Positions 1 to 9,621 of a stretch of DNA of 64,000 bases are shown in pieces. Under the pieces are notes generated by a model. That model was given only the letters and a program-made list of their open reading frames with translations. It was not told the DNA's origin and made no database searches. The position numbers and the translations under genes are program-made. The stretch comes from Streptomyces angustmyceticus (GTDB taxonomy: Bacteria > Actinomycetota > Actinomycetes > Streptomycetales > Streptomycetaceae): positions 3,844,001 to 3,908,000 of the forward strand of contig NZ_CP082945.1 of the NCBI RefSeq assembly GCF_019933235.1, given 5' to 3'. Position 1 is the stretch's first letter, and the number at the start of each line of letters is the position of its first letter.

Positions 1-1847
1 GCCGCCGGGGTCACCGCCTGGAGGACCAGCACCGACAGATCGTCCTCGACGGGCCCGGTGCCGAAGTCGTGCGCGGCGCGCCGCACGTGTTCGGCGAGGG
101 CCTTGGCGCCCAGCCCCATGCCGTCCCGCAGGACCTCGATCAGTCCGTCGTTGTCGTCCAACTGCCAGTTGCCGCACCGGCGTTCGGTGACCCCGTCGGT
201 CACGCACAGCAGCGTCTCGCCCGGCGCGAGGACGAACGAGCTGGCGTGGAACTCGGTGCCCTCGTCGATGCCGAGCAGCATCTGCGGGTCGGAGGCCGCC
301 TCCACGGTGCCGTCGACGAACATGTGCAGCGGCGGCGGGTGCCCGGCGGTGGCGACCGTGCAGCGGGCGCCGGGGACACCCGGATCGACCTCCAGCTCGC
401 CGTACAGCAGGCTCAGGAAGCGGGAGGTGGCCTGCTCGCCGCCCATCTCCACCGCCTCCGCGCTCTCCTCGGCCATGGCCAGATTCAGCCGGCCGAGCAC
501 CGACTCGACGCCATGGCCCTCGCGCGCCAGCAGCCGCACCAGATGGCGCGCCAGACCGGTCACGGACATCGCCTCGGGGTCCTTGCCCTGTACGTCGCCG
601 AGCAGGAAGCACCAGCGGCGCTCGCCCATCGGGAAGACGTCGTAGAAGTCGCCGCCGACGGTCTGTCCCTCGCCGTGCGGCTCGTAGACGATCGCCGTGT
701 CGACGCCGACGATGCTGGCGAGCGTCGCGGGCAGCTGCCGGCGCTGGAGCGCCAGGCTGATCGTGGTCTGCCGGGTGTACTGGCGGGCGGTGTACACGGC
801 CTGCGCGACCCGGCGCGCCACGTCCTCGACCATCCGCACCACGGTGTCGGTCATCTGGAGGTGGCCCGCGCGGCCGAGCAGCAGCATGCCCTGGTCGACG
901 TCGCGGGCCACGAGGGGGAAGGCGAGTGCCGACCCGCCCGAGGGGGACGCGCCGGCGCATTCCGGCCAGGGCCAGGGGGTGCCGGCGGTGCGGATGATGT
1001 CGGACGGCGGGTCCCGTTCCAGTTCGTCGCGCAGCGGCGCGATCCGCCGCTCGTCGACGTGCCAGACCCGTGACAGCTGCACCCCGCCGCCCTCCGTGGT
1101 CAGCCAGATCGCACACCAGTCGGCGAGCCGCGGCACCAGCAGCTGGGCGGCGAGCGCGGTGACCATGTCCTGGTCGAGCTGCCCGGCCAGCAGCTCGCTG
1201 GTCTCGGCGAGGAAGGACGGGCCGCCGCGGTCGGCCCACTCGGCGGCGAAGCCGTGCGGGCGGCGGCGCGGGGCCACGGGGCGGACCGGGGCCACGGACG
1301 GCGCCGGCTCGCGCGACTCGCGCGAGGGCACGGCACGCGGGCGCAGCGGCTGGCCCTCGGTGGCCTCCAGCCGGAACCAGACGGTCTTCACGGCCCGCCG
1401 GTAGGTCACGCCCCATGCCTCGGCCAGCGCGCTCACCAGCTGGAGCCCGTATCCCGGCTCCCCGGTGCGGGCGTCGACCCCGCCGCGTACGCCCCGGGCG
1501 GGGTGCCGGTCGGAGACCTCGACGACCACGCCCACCCTGGCCGGGTGGCGCTCGCCGTTGCCCTCGGGGTCGGGCCCGCCGTGTTCCAGGCGGCAGGTGA
1601 CGTCGATGTCGGTGCCGGCGTACATCACGGCGTTGGTGACCAGCTCGCTGGTGAGCAGGACGGCGTCGTGGATGAGTTCCGCGCTGATCGCGGCGGCGCC
1701 GGGCCCGGCCGTGGCGGAGGGTGCCGTGGCCCGCTCGGTGAGCAGGGCCCGCACGAACTTGCGGGCACCGGCGGCCGCGAGCTGGTTCGCGGGCAGCCCT
1801 TTCCGGGACACGGATTCCGTCGTGTGCGGGGAGGACAGCGATACCAC
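1..1847 (-). CDS. RsbW-like ATPase / GAF / SpoIIE-type PP2C phosphatase (3' end cut by window edge)
   Basis: Partner-switching regulator combining an anti-sigma-type kinase and a Ser/Thr phosphatase. The GTG at 1847 is preceded by an AGGGGG Shine-Dalgarno. Roughly 615 residues are visible. The N-terminal HATPase domain (about residues 10-170) has LTSELVTNAVMYAG and GYGLQLVSALAEAWG. A GAF-like region covers about 180-340. A C-terminal SpoIIE domain has GGDFYDVF, LLGDVQG, TAGHPPP, VTDGVTER and the terminal EDDLSVLVL, so only a few residues are missing at the edge. It is divergent from the poly-HAMP kinase at 1972. In S. coelicolor the SigB-modulating protein OsaC has related domains and lies beside osaA/osaB. 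This one lacks an obvious PAS domain, so orthology is inference. Cytosolic. Confidence 0.88.
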   Translation of the reverse strand, partial: MVSLSSPHTTESVSRKGLPANQLAAAGARKFVRALLTERATAPSATAGPGAAAISAELIHDAVLLTSELVTNAVMYAGTDIDVTCRLEHGGPDPEGNGERHPARVGVVVEVSDRHPARGVRGGVDARTGEPGYGLQLVSALAEAWGVTYRRAVKTVWFRLEATEGQPLRPRAVPSRESREPAPSVAPVRPVAPRRRPHGFAAEWADRGGPSFLAETSELLAGQLDQDMVTALAAQLLVPRLADWCAIWLTTEGGGVQLSRVWHVDERRIAPLRDELERDPPSDIIRTAGTPWPWPECAGASPSGGSALAFPLVARDVDQGMLLLGRAGHLQMTDTVVRMVEDVARRVAQAVYTARQYTRQTTISLALQRRQLPATLASIVGVDTAIVYEPHGEGQTVGGDFYDVFPMGERRWCFLLGDVQGKDPEAMSVTGLARHLVRLLAREGHGVESVLGRLNLAMAEESAEAVEMGGEQATSRFLSLLYGELEVDPGVPGARCTVATAGHPPPLHMFVDGTVEAASDPQMLLGIDEGTEFHASSFVLAPGETLLCVTDGVTERRCGNWQLDDNDGLIEVLRDGMGLGAKALAEHVRRAAHDFGTGPVEDDLSVLVLQAVTPA

Positions 1848-1971
1848 TGCGCCCCCTGAATAAGCCGGGAAAAACTCATTACAAGCGCTTTATACTATGT
1901 CATACCTGACCAAATGGATCACCCTGCCCGACTGGCTCTCTCCGCTTCGATCACTGGGGGGATGGTGCGAC

Positions 1972-4900
1972 ATGGCGCTCGACCCGTCCCGGCCGGAGTC
2001 TGCTTCTCCGTCCCCGGAGCCTCCCGAGCCCACGGGGCCCCCGCAGCCCGTCTCCCCGCACGACGGGCAGTGGGTACGGACCAGTGAGCTGCGGCCACTG
2101 CTCGCGGCGATGAACGCGCTGCGCGACGGGGACTTCACCGCACGTGTCGACATTCCGCAGGACGGTTCCGCCGCGGACGGCGTGGTGGCCGACATGACGG
2201 GCGTCTTCAACCAGATCGTCGCCCGCAACGCCCACCTGGCCTCCGAGCTGCAGCGCGTACGCGGCGAGATCATCCGGCAGGGGCGGCTGGACGAGCGGAT
2301 CTCCGCCAGCCCCGGCCAGGGGACCTGGACGACGAACATCGAGGCCGCCAACACCGTCCTCCAGGCGCTGGTGGTCCCGCTCGCCAAGGCGACCCGGGTG
2401 CTGGACGCGGTGGCCGACGGCGATCTGACCCAGCGGGTGGACCTGCACGACGGCAACCGCCAGCTCCGCGGCGATCTGCGCCGGCTGGGCAGCGGCGTGA
2501 ACCGCATGGTCGACCAGCTGTCGCTGTTCACCGGCGAGGTCACCCGGGTCGCCCGCGAGGTCGGCACCGAGGGCCGGCTGGGCGGCCGGGCCAAGGTCCA
2601 GGGGCTCTCCGGCGACTGGCTCCATGTGACCGAGGCGGTCAACACCATGGCGTCGCGGCTGACCGCGCAGGTCCGCGACATCGCCGTGGTCACCACCGCG
2701 GTGGCCACCGGCGACCTGACCCAGCAGGTGACGGTCGAGGCGACCGGCGAGCTGCTGGAGCTGAAGCTCACCGTCAACAAGATGGTGGACCAGCTGCGGG
2801 CCTTCGCCGACGAGGTCACCCGGGTGGCCCGCGAGGTCGGCACCGAGGGCCAGCTCGGCGGCCGGGCGCAGGTCAGGGGCGTCTCCGGGGTCTGGAAGGA
2901 CCTCACCGACAACGTCAACTTCATGGCGTCCAACCTGACCTGGCAGGTCCGCAACATCGCCCAGGTCACCACGGCCGTGGCCAACGGCGACCTGAGCCAG
3001 AAGATCACCGTGGACGCGCGGGGCGAGATCCTCGAACTGAAGTCGACGATCAACACGATGGTCGACCAGCTCTCCGCCTTCGCCGACGAGGTCACCCGCG
3101 TCGCCCGCGAGGTCGGCACCGAAGGCAGGCTGGGCGGCCGGGCCCAGGTCAGGGGCGTCTCCGGGGTCTGGCGGGACCTCACGGAGAGCGTGAACTTCAT
3201 GGCGGACAACCTGACGTCCCAGGTCCGCAACATCGCTCTGGTCGCCACCGCCGTCGCGGAGGGCGACCTCGGCAAGACGATCACCGTCGAGGCCAAGGGC
3301 GAGATCCTCGAACTGAAGACGACGATCAACACGATGGTCGACCAGCTCTCCGCCTTCGCCGACGAGGTCACCCGCGTCGCCCGCGAGGTCGGCACCGAAG
3401 GCAACCTCGGCGGTCAGGCGCAGGTCAGGGACGTCTCCGGGGTCTGGAAGGACCTCACCGACAACGTCAACTTCATGGCCCTCAACCTGACCTCCCAGGT
3501 CCGCAACATCGCCCAGGTCACCACGGCCGTGGCCAACGGCGACCTGTCGAAGAAGATCGACGTGGACGCCCGCGGCGAGATCCTGGAGCTGAAGGAGACC
3601 GTCAACACGATGGTCCAGCAGCTGCGGGCGTTCGCCGACGAGGTCACGCGGGTGGCACGCGAGGTCGGCACCGAGGGCAGGCTCGGCGGCCGCGCCCAGG
3701 TCCACGGCGTCTCCGGCGTCTGGAAGAACCTCACCGACAACGTCAACTTCATGGCCGACAACCTGACCTCCCAGGTCCGCAACATCGCCCAGGTCGCGAC
3801 CGCCGTCGCCAAGGGCGACCTGTCGAAGAAGATCGACGTGGACGCCCGCGGCGAGATCCTCGAACTGAAGACGACCATCAACACGATGGTCGACACCCTG
3901 TCGTCGTTCTCGTCCGAGGTGACCCGGGTGGCCCGCGAGGTCGGCAGCGAGGGCCAGCTCGGCGGCCAGGCCCGGGTCGAGGGCGTCTACGGCACCTGGA
4001 AGCGGCTGACCACCAGCGTCAACGAGCTGGCGCTGAACCTGACCACGCAGGTCCGCGCGATCGCCGAGGTGGCCAGCGCCGTCACCCAGGGCGACATGTC
4101 CGGCTCGATCACCGTGGACGCGCAGGGCGAGGTCGCGGCCCTGAAGAACAACGTCAACCTGATGGTCGCCAACCTCCGCGAGACCACCCGCGCCAAGGAC
4201 TGGCTGGAGTCCAACCTCGCCCGTATCGCCAGCCTGATGCAGGGCCACCGCGACCTGGTCGAGGTCGCCGACCTGATCCTGCGCGAGCTGACCCCGCTGG
4301 TGAACGCGCAGTTCGGCGCGTTCTTCCTGGCCGAGGCGGGCGCCGAACCGGGCGAGGGCCTGGAGCTGATCGCCGGCTACGGCACCGGCCAGCCCGAGGG
4401 CCGCCGCTCCCTGCCACGGCTGCGCCTGGGCACCCCCGGCTGGGGGCTGATCACCCAGTCCGCCATGGAGAAGAAGCGCATCGTCGTCGACGCCGTCCCG
4501 CCCGACTACATCACCATCAGCTCCGGGCTCGGCGCCGCCGCCCCGGCCAGCATCGTGATCCTCCCGGTGCTCTTCGAGGACCAGGTGCTCGGCGTGATCG
4601 AGCTGGCTTCCTTCAGCCGGTTCAGCGAGGTCCACCTCGCCTTCATCGACCAGTTCGTGAACACCATCGGCGTCTCGATCAACACCATCATCGCCAACTC
4701 CCGTACCGAGTCGCTGCTGTCGGAGTCCCAGCGGCTGACCGCCGAGCTGCGCCAGCGCTCCGACGAACTCCAGCTCACCAACGCCGAGTTGGAGGAGAAG
4801 GCGGCGCTCCTGGCCACTTCCTCGCAGTACAAGTCGGAGTTCCTGGCGAACATGTCGCACGAGCTGCGCACCCCGCTGAACTCCCTGCTGGTGCTCTCCC

Positions 4901-6414
4901 GCCTCCTCGCCGACAATCCCGACGGCCGGCTCTCCACCCAGGAGGTCGAGTTCGCCGTCACCATCCACCGCGCCGGCTCCGACCTGCTCCAGCTCATCAA
5001 CGACATCCTCGACCTGTCGAAGATCGAGGCCGGCCGGATGGACGTGCACCCCAAGGCCCTGCCGCTGATCAAGCTGCTCGACTACGTCCGCGCCACCTTC
5101 CGGCCGCTCACCGTCGACCGCGGCCTCACCTTCGACGTCACGGTCGGCGACGACGTCCCCAAGGAACTCTTCTCCGACGAACAGCGCCTCCAGCAGATCC
5201 TGCGCAACCTCCTGTCCAACGCCGTGAAGTTCACCTCCTCGGGAAGCGTGGAGCTCATCGTCCAGCGCGTACCGGGCACGGACTTCGAGGAGGACTCCCT
5301 GCGCACCGCCGACGACGTCATCGCCCTCTCCGTGAAGGACACCGGCATCGGCATCTCCCCGGAGAAGCTCGACGGCATCTTCGAGGCGTTCCAGCAGTCC
5401 GACGGCACCACCAACCGCAAATACGGCGGCACCGGCCTGGGCCTGTCCATCAGCCGCGACATGGCCGCGCTGCTCGGCGGCCGGATCATCGCCGAGAGCG
5501 AGCCGGGCGTCGGCTCGACCTTCACCCTGTACGTGCCCGCCCGCTACACCGGCCCGTTCCCCGCGCCGAGCCCCACCGCGGCGACCCGCCCCGCGGACAG
5601 CACCGCGCAGGCCGGACCCGCCCGCCCCGTCCTGGCCGAACAGCTCACGGCCACGCCCGCGCCCGCGAGCACCCCCCGCAGCTCGCCGCAGCCGTCCGGC
5701 GACGTCTTTCCCGCCGCGGAGGAGCACGAACCGGCCCCGCACCTGGGCGCCGCCCCCTCCCCCGACGGCGGCGACGTCACCTGGCCCGAGACCACCCGCC
5801 TCAAGGACTGGCTCAGCGGACGCCCCGGCGAGGTGCTGGCCGACCGCCGCATCCTCATCGTCGACGACGACATCCGCAACGTCTTCGCGCTCACGCACGT
5901 ACTGGGCCGGGTCGGCATCAGCGTCAAGTACGCCGAGAACGGCCGCGAGGGCCTGGAGGTCCTCGACCGGACGCCGGACGTCTCGCTGGTGCTGATGGAC
6001 ATCATGATGCCCGAAATGGATGGTTACGAGATGATCAAGGCGATCCGTCAAGCACCCCGGTTCGCGGACCTGCCGGTCATCGCGCTCACCGCGAAGGCCA
6101 TGCCGGGAGACCGCGAAAAGGCGATCGAGAGCGGGGCCAACGACTACATCCCCAAGCCAGTGGACGTGGACCGTCTGCTGACCGTGATCTGCGGGCTCCT
6201 GGACCCGCAGGACGAGAGTCCGGGGGCCGGCGGCGATTGCGGCGGGCTCGCCGACAGCGACGGGCCGGAGGGCGGCGACGGGTCGGAGGGCAGCGACGGG
6301 TCCGGGAGCGGCGACGGGGCAGGGGATCCCGGCGGGTCCGGTGATCCCGGCGACTCCGGTGGCCTGAGCGGCTCCGGTGACGACGGCCAGGACGCGACGG
6401 GGGAACCCTCATGA
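1972..6414 (+). CDS. Poly-HAMP hybrid sensor histidine kinase (OsaA-like)
   Basis: Hybrid kinase of about 1480 residues. Upstream ATG 1897 is in frame, but ATG 1972 follows a GGGGGG stretch (1956-1961) and fits better. The first 730 residues are a HAMP array: units ending in GDLSxKIxVDARGEILELK alternate with FADEVTRVAREVGTEG, recurring every 92 residues (276 bp), with about seven or eight HAMPs. A GAF domain, a coiled coil, a HisKA box (SHELRTPLNSLL, phospho-His about residue 963) and HATPase boxes (DTGIGI, GGTGLGLSIS) follow. The receiver has VDDD and an Asp at about 1343 in LVLMDIMMPEMDGYE, with Lys in IPKPVD. The tail is rich in Gly, Ser and Asp. No transmembrane segment is visible, so it is probably cytosolic, like the fungal Nik1 group that senses osmotic stress. 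The stop overlaps the next gene as ATGA. OsaA orthology is not proven. Confidence 0.93.
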   Translation: MALDPSRPESASPSPEPPEPTGPPQPVSPHDGQWVRTSELRPLLAAMNALRDGDFTARVDIPQDGSAADGVVADMTGVFNQIVARNAHLASELQRVRGEIIRQGRLDERISASPGQGTWTTNIEAANTVLQALVVPLAKATRVLDAVADGDLTQRVDLHDGNRQLRGDLRRLGSGVNRMVDQLSLFTGEVTRVAREVGTEGRLGGRAKVQGLSGDWLHVTEAVNTMASRLTAQVRDIAVVTTAVATGDLTQQVTVEATGELLELKLTVNKMVDQLRAFADEVTRVAREVGTEGQLGGRAQVRGVSGVWKDLTDNVNFMASNLTWQVRNIAQVTTAVANGDLSQKITVDARGEILELKSTINTMVDQLSAFADEVTRVAREVGTEGRLGGRAQVRGVSGVWRDLTESVNFMADNLTSQVRNIALVATAVAEGDLGKTITVEAKGEILELKTTINTMVDQLSAFADEVTRVAREVGTEGNLGGQAQVRDVSGVWKDLTDNVNFMALNLTSQVRNIAQVTTAVANGDLSKKIDVDARGEILELKETVNTMVQQLRAFADEVTRVAREVGTEGRLGGRAQVHGVSGVWKNLTDNVNFMADNLTSQVRNIAQVATAVAKGDLSKKIDVDARGEILELKTTINTMVDTLSSFSSEVTRVAREVGSEGQLGGQARVEGVYGTWKRLTTSVNELALNLTTQVRAIAEVASAVTQGDMSGSITVDAQGEVAALKNNVNLMVANLRETTRAKDWLESNLARIASLMQGHRDLVEVADLILRELTPLVNAQFGAFFLAEAGAEPGEGLELIAGYGTGQPEGRRSLPRLRLGTPGWGLITQSAMEKKRIVVDAVPPDYITISSGLGAAAPASIVILPVLFEDQVLGVIELASFSRFSEVHLAFIDQFVNTIGVSINTIIANSRTESLLSESQRLTAELRQRSDELQLTNAELEEKAALLATSSQYKSEFLANMSHELRTPLNSLLVLSRLLADNPDGRLSTQEVEFAVTIHRAGSDLLQLINDILDLSKIEAGRMDVHPKALPLIKLLDYVRATFRPLTVDRGLTFDVTVGDDVPKELFSDEQRLQQILRNLLSNAVKFTSSGSVELIVQRVPGTDFEEDSLRTADDVIALSVKDTGIGISPEKLDGIFEAFQQSDGTTNRKYGGTGLGLSISRDMAALLGGRIIAESEPGVGSTFTLYVPARYTGPFPAPSPTAATRPADSTAQAGPARPVLAEQLTATPAPASTPRSSPQPSGDVFPAAEEHEPAPHLGAAPSPDGGDVTWPETTRLKDWLSGRPGEVLADRRILIVDDDIRNVFALTHVLGRVGISVKYAENGREGLEVLDRTPDVSLVLMDIMMPEMDGYEMIKAIRQAPRFADLPVIALTAKAMPGDREKAIESGANDYIPKPVDVDRLLTVICGLLDPQDESPGAGGDCGGLADSDGPEGGDGSEGSDGSGSGDGAGDPGGSGDPGDSGGLSGSGDDGQDATGEPS

Positions 6415-7283
6415 GCACACCGGACACCTCGTCCAGCATCCTCATCGTCGACGACATGGAGGAGAACCTCGTCGCGCTGGAAGCCGTCCTGGGCTCGCTC
6501 GCCCAGAAAGTGGTGCGGGCGCGCTCCGGTGAAGAGGCCCTCAAGGCCATGCTCCGCGAGGAGTTCGCGGTCGTCCTCATCGATGTGCTGATGCCGGGCA
6601 TGAACGGCTTCGAGACCGCCGCCAACATCAAGGGCCTGGACCAGACGAAGGACGTCCCGATCATCCTCCTCACCGGCGCCTCGGTCGACCCGAACTACGC
6701 CTACCGCGGCTACACGGTCGGCGCGGCGGACTTCCTCATCAAGCCGTTCGACCCCTGGCTGCTGCGCACCAAGGTGAACGTCTTCCTCGACCTCCACCGC
6801 AAGAACCGCCAACTGGCCGCCCAGGCGGAGCAGTTGAAACGCCTGCTGACCTCGGAGGATCAGCCCGGGAGCGAGAGCTGGCCGCCCGGCGCGACCGCCC
6901 CGGTGGCCACCAGTACCGACACCGCCGCCGCCCCCGCGGCCTCGCCGCCGCCCGCGACGGCCGCTCCGGCCCCGGCTCCCCCGGCGGGCGGCGGTCAGGC
7001 CCAGCAGCCGCCGCCGGGGCCGCCGATGGATCAGCCGGTCGGGCAGCCGCACCCGCCCCAGCCCCCGGAGGGCCCCGGCGCCCCCGCACCTCCCGAGCCG
7101 CCCCCGCAGCCCTCGGCGGCGCCCGCCGGTGACGCCGCCCGCCTCGCGGAGATCGCCGGCCAGCTCGCCGAGGTGGAACTCCTCCTGCGCGACGCGAAGG
7201 GCGCCGACAAGGAGCGCCTGGCCGACCGCATCACCGAACTGGAGGAAGCGGTGGGGAGGTTGATGGTGGCCCGGGGGACCTGA
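6411..7283 (+). CDS. Response regulator with C-terminal coiled coil (OsaB-like)
   Basis: Receiver protein of 290 aa, translationally coupled to the kinase by an ATGA overlap. The receiver (residues 1-130) has the acidic pair in IVDDME, the phospho-acceptor Asp in VVLIDVLMPGMNGFE and the Lys in FLIKPFDPW. A Pro/Ala-rich linker (about 155-240) leads to a predicted helix or coiled coil (about 240-285, LAEIAGQLAEVELLL onward). There is no DNA-binding domain, so output is probably by protein-protein interaction. A receiver plus coiled coil next to a poly-HAMP hybrid kinase matches the described S. coelicolor OsaB organisation. The specific function here is inferred from that. Confidence 0.9.
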   Translation: MSTPDTSSSILIVDDMEENLVALEAVLGSLAQKVVRARSGEEALKAMLREEFAVVLIDVLMPGMNGFETAANIKGLDQTKDVPIILLTGASVDPNYAYRGYTVGAADFLIKPFDPWLLRTKVNVFLDLHRKNRQLAAQAEQLKRLLTSEDQPGSESWPPGATAPVATSTDTAAAPAASPPPATAAPAPAPPAGGGQAQQPPPGPPMDQPVGQPHPPQPPEGPGAPAPPEPPPQPSAAPAGDAARLAEIAGQLAEVELLLRDAKGADKERLADRITELEEAVGRLMVARGT

Positions 7284-7317
7284 GGCAACGCCGGCTCCGG
7301 TACAGGCACCGGCCCGA

Positions 7318-7349
<32 letters not shown>

Positions 7350-7353
7350 AACG

Positions 7354-7563
7354 TCAGACTTCCCAGTTTCCCCGGGTGCTCTTTCCGCGAGGCCCCGGCA
7401 CCTTGTCGACGGTAAAGGCGAAAATTCCCGCCAGGAGGAGCATCGCCAGATACTGGGCCCAGATGGCGCCGTCGAGCACCCGGTCCGCGACGATCACCAC
7501 GCCGGCCCAGAGAACAGTGAATGCCGTCTTGGCCATCAGTGAAATTCCCCGATTCAACTTCAT
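7354..7563 (-). CDS. Small membrane protein, unknown function
   Basis: 69-aa protein with two hydrophobic stretches: about residues 10-26 (FTVLWAGVVIVA) and 34-51 (AQYLAMLLLAGIFAFTV). The C-terminal tail is basic (PGPRGKSTRGNWEV). Convergent with the response regulator. No family recognised; the length and composition suit a small integral membrane protein. An alternative in-frame Met lies nine codons inside. Confidence 0.6.
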   Translation of the reverse strand: MKLNRGISLMAKTAFTVLWAGVVIVADRVLDGAIWAQYLAMLLLAGIFAFTVDKVPGPRGKSTRGNWEV

Positions 7564-7831
7564 TACACGGCGCAGGCATTGGTCAGATGCCGCGCCACCT
7601 TTTGCTACGCAAAAAAAAGACTAGCCGGTATGGGCTCCGGGAAGCCCCGTTTAGCCGATCTTGAGCATGACGATGTCGTGAAACTCGTGTGGACGGTGGT
7701 TCTTCGTACTTCCGCCGACTGATACGCAATGTCCCCATATCTGAGTGCGGGGAACGGCCTCCCGAACGAGGCCGGCGACCGCCCGCCCCGGCCTGCGGTG
7801 GGACCGCGCAGCGCCGCCATCAGCGGCGCCA

Positions 7832-8293
7832 CTAGGCATAACGCGGCAGATCCCGCGTCGCGATGGTCCACTCCCCGATGGTCACGTCCTCGCCGTACAC
7901 GAATTCCTTACGCGTCGCATAACGGGGTCCGGACGGCGTCGGATGGATGTCGGTGAAGACCGCTCCGGATCCGGTACGTGGGTCAAAGATCACATACACG
8001 GGAACGCCCAGGAGCGGATAGTCCCGCATCTTGCTCACCCAGTCGTTGTCCGGGTTCGAGCGGGAAACCACTTCGATGGCGGCGACGAGTGCGCGCGGGT
8101 CGAACGACCCCTCTACTTCCATGTCCGCCTCGGCGATCACCATCACATCCGGATGGCGCAGGATGCCCTCGGCCTGGTTTTCCACATCGGGCGTTCCCGT
8201 GTGTGCCACCAGTTCGTCCGGCATCACCTTCTCCAGGCGCTTCCGGACGCGTGCCGCCGAAGTGCCGGACGGAGCCCCTCGGCTTGTTTCTAT
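7832..8293 (-). pseudogene. Uma2 (DUF820) endonuclease family, N-terminally truncated
   Basis: The C-terminal two thirds of a Streptomyces Uma2/DUF820 protein. PDVMVIAEADMEVEGSF, IEVVSRSNPDNDW and YPLLGVPVYVIFDPR are family-typical and include the nuclease-fold acidic residues. The first available ATG is at 8227, giving 131 aa against about 190 in the family. Family-like sequence (GAPSGTSAARVRKRLEKV) continues upstream in frame to about 8293 without a start codon, then runs into the 3' end of the upstream gene (stop 8290). The 5' end therefore appears lost by deletion. A short protein from ATG 8227 is possible but would lack the N-terminal part of the fold. Confidence 0.6.
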
Positions 8294-9315
8294 GTCGCGC
8301 CCTGCTCCGGCGCCGGGTGGCGGCAGTCGCGGCAGCGGCCCGGGGCCGGGGCGCGGAAGGCGCGCTCGCAGCCGTCGCAGGTCTGGAGCGGCGGTGGGGC
8401 AGCGGGTTCGGGGCCAGGCGGCGGGGGTGCCGTGGGGAGGGGCGGGGGGAGGTGTTCCGCGAGACGGTGGGCGAACAGGGACGCCGGGTGGCGCAGGGCG
8501 GTGGGGAGGCCGGTTGTCAGGGCGCTGCGCACGGCCTCCGGGGAGGCCCCGCGTTCCAGCCAGGCGGCGACGGGCGGGGCGAGTCGACGGATCTCCCGTA
8601 CGGAGAGCAGCAGACGGGGATCGTCGTGGCGGAGGTTCGCGAGGAGGGCGGCGGCCCGGGTGTGGTGTGCGTGGGTCGTGGGCTCCGGGAGCCGAGGTGC
8701 GGAGGATGGCTGCCGGGGTGCGGAGGAGGACCGCCGGCTTGCGGAAGACGGCTGCCGGGGTGCGGGCAACGGTTGCCGGGGTGTGCGGGACGGCTGTGGC
8801 GAGGGTGCGGGACGGGGCGGTTGCCCTACGGGCGCCGGGGCCGGGGGCTGGGTCGGAACCGGGGCCGGGGCCTGGGTCCGCGCAGGTGGGGGCGGTTCGA
8901 CCGCCGTGCGGCGTTTGGCCTGCTCGGCGGCCTCGCGGGCGCGGCGGGCGCGGGTGGCCTCCGGGTTGTTGTACGAGAGCGTGACCGTGACCATCCGCCC
9001 GTCCTCGGTGCGCTGCCGGACGCGTTCGAGGTAGCCGTACGCCTCCAACTCCCTCAAGGCGGCGGCGATCCGGTCCCGCCCCTCGGGGAAGCGGCGCGCC
9101 AGCGTACGGATGTCGGCCGGCGCCCCCTCGGGCAGCGACTGGATGTGGGCGGCGAGCCCGATCGCCAGGCCGGACAGGGACCGGTGCTGGGCGAGGTGGT
9201 TGCCGACGATGGTGTAGCCGGGGTCCTGATACTCGGTCACTTTGTGCACGCCGGAAGGGGATCGGCGAATCCTGTGCCGGGCGCGGTCAGGCGCATTAAG
9301 CTGCTTCTCAGCCAT
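8290..9315 (-). CDS. Winged-helix domain protein with C-terminal zinc ribbon
   Basis: About 341 aa from ATG 9315; an in-frame ATG at 9387 would add 24 residues, and neither start has a strong Shine-Dalgarno. Residues about 20-130 (VTEYQDPGYTIVGNHLAQH, then a wHTH-like LARRFPEGRDRIAAALRELEAYGYLERV) match a widespread Streptomyces helix-turn-helix family. Then comes a Pro/Ala/Arg/Ser-rich linker with repeated APRQPSS-like motifs, a helical region, and a C-terminal CxxC...CxxC pair (CDGCERAF, GRCRDC) likely to bind zinc. Exact role unknown; the wHTH suggests DNA binding. Confidence 0.78.
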   Translation of the reverse strand: MAEKQLNAPDRARHRIRRSPSGVHKVTEYQDPGYTIVGNHLAQHRSLSGLAIGLAAHIQSLPEGAPADIRTLARRFPEGRDRIAAALRELEAYGYLERVRQRTEDGRMVTVTLSYNNPEATRARRAREAAEQAKRRTAVEPPPPARTQAPAPVPTQPPAPAPVGQPPRPAPSPQPSRTPRQPLPAPRQPSSASRRSSSAPRQPSSAPRLPEPTTHAHHTRAAALLANLRHDDPRLLLSVREIRRLAPPVAAWLERGASPEAVRSALTTGLPTALRHPASLFAHRLAEHLPPPLPTAPPPPGPEPAAPPPLQTCDGCERAFRAPAPGRCRDCRHPAPEQGAT

Positions 9316-9621
9316 CAGGAAGGTCTCGTCTTCCTCGTTGGTCAGGCCCTCGTTCGGGATTGCCGTCCCGGCCGGGGGCCGTCGCATGTGCGGGTTTCTG
9401 GTTCGTCGTTACCGAGAGTGCAGGCACGAGGACCCCGGAGGCGAGCCTTCCGGTCGTGGATCACCCGAGCGAGTGACGACCGGGGTGCACCGGGGCAGGG
9501 TCCGGCTGGGTGGGAGTGGTTTCTCTACCTGGGGTTATGGATCTTTTACGAGCCGAAACCCCGACGCTCAGCAGACCGACGCCCGGTTCTCCGGGCGCCG
9601 GTTGACGGGCCACCGAGCACC

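Noticed and set aside
1951..6051. 1366-aa minus-strand frame opposite the hybrid kinase
   Set aside because: Antisense shadow: its repeats mirror the HAMP repeats and it has no recognisable domain, while the plus strand encodes a full kinase.
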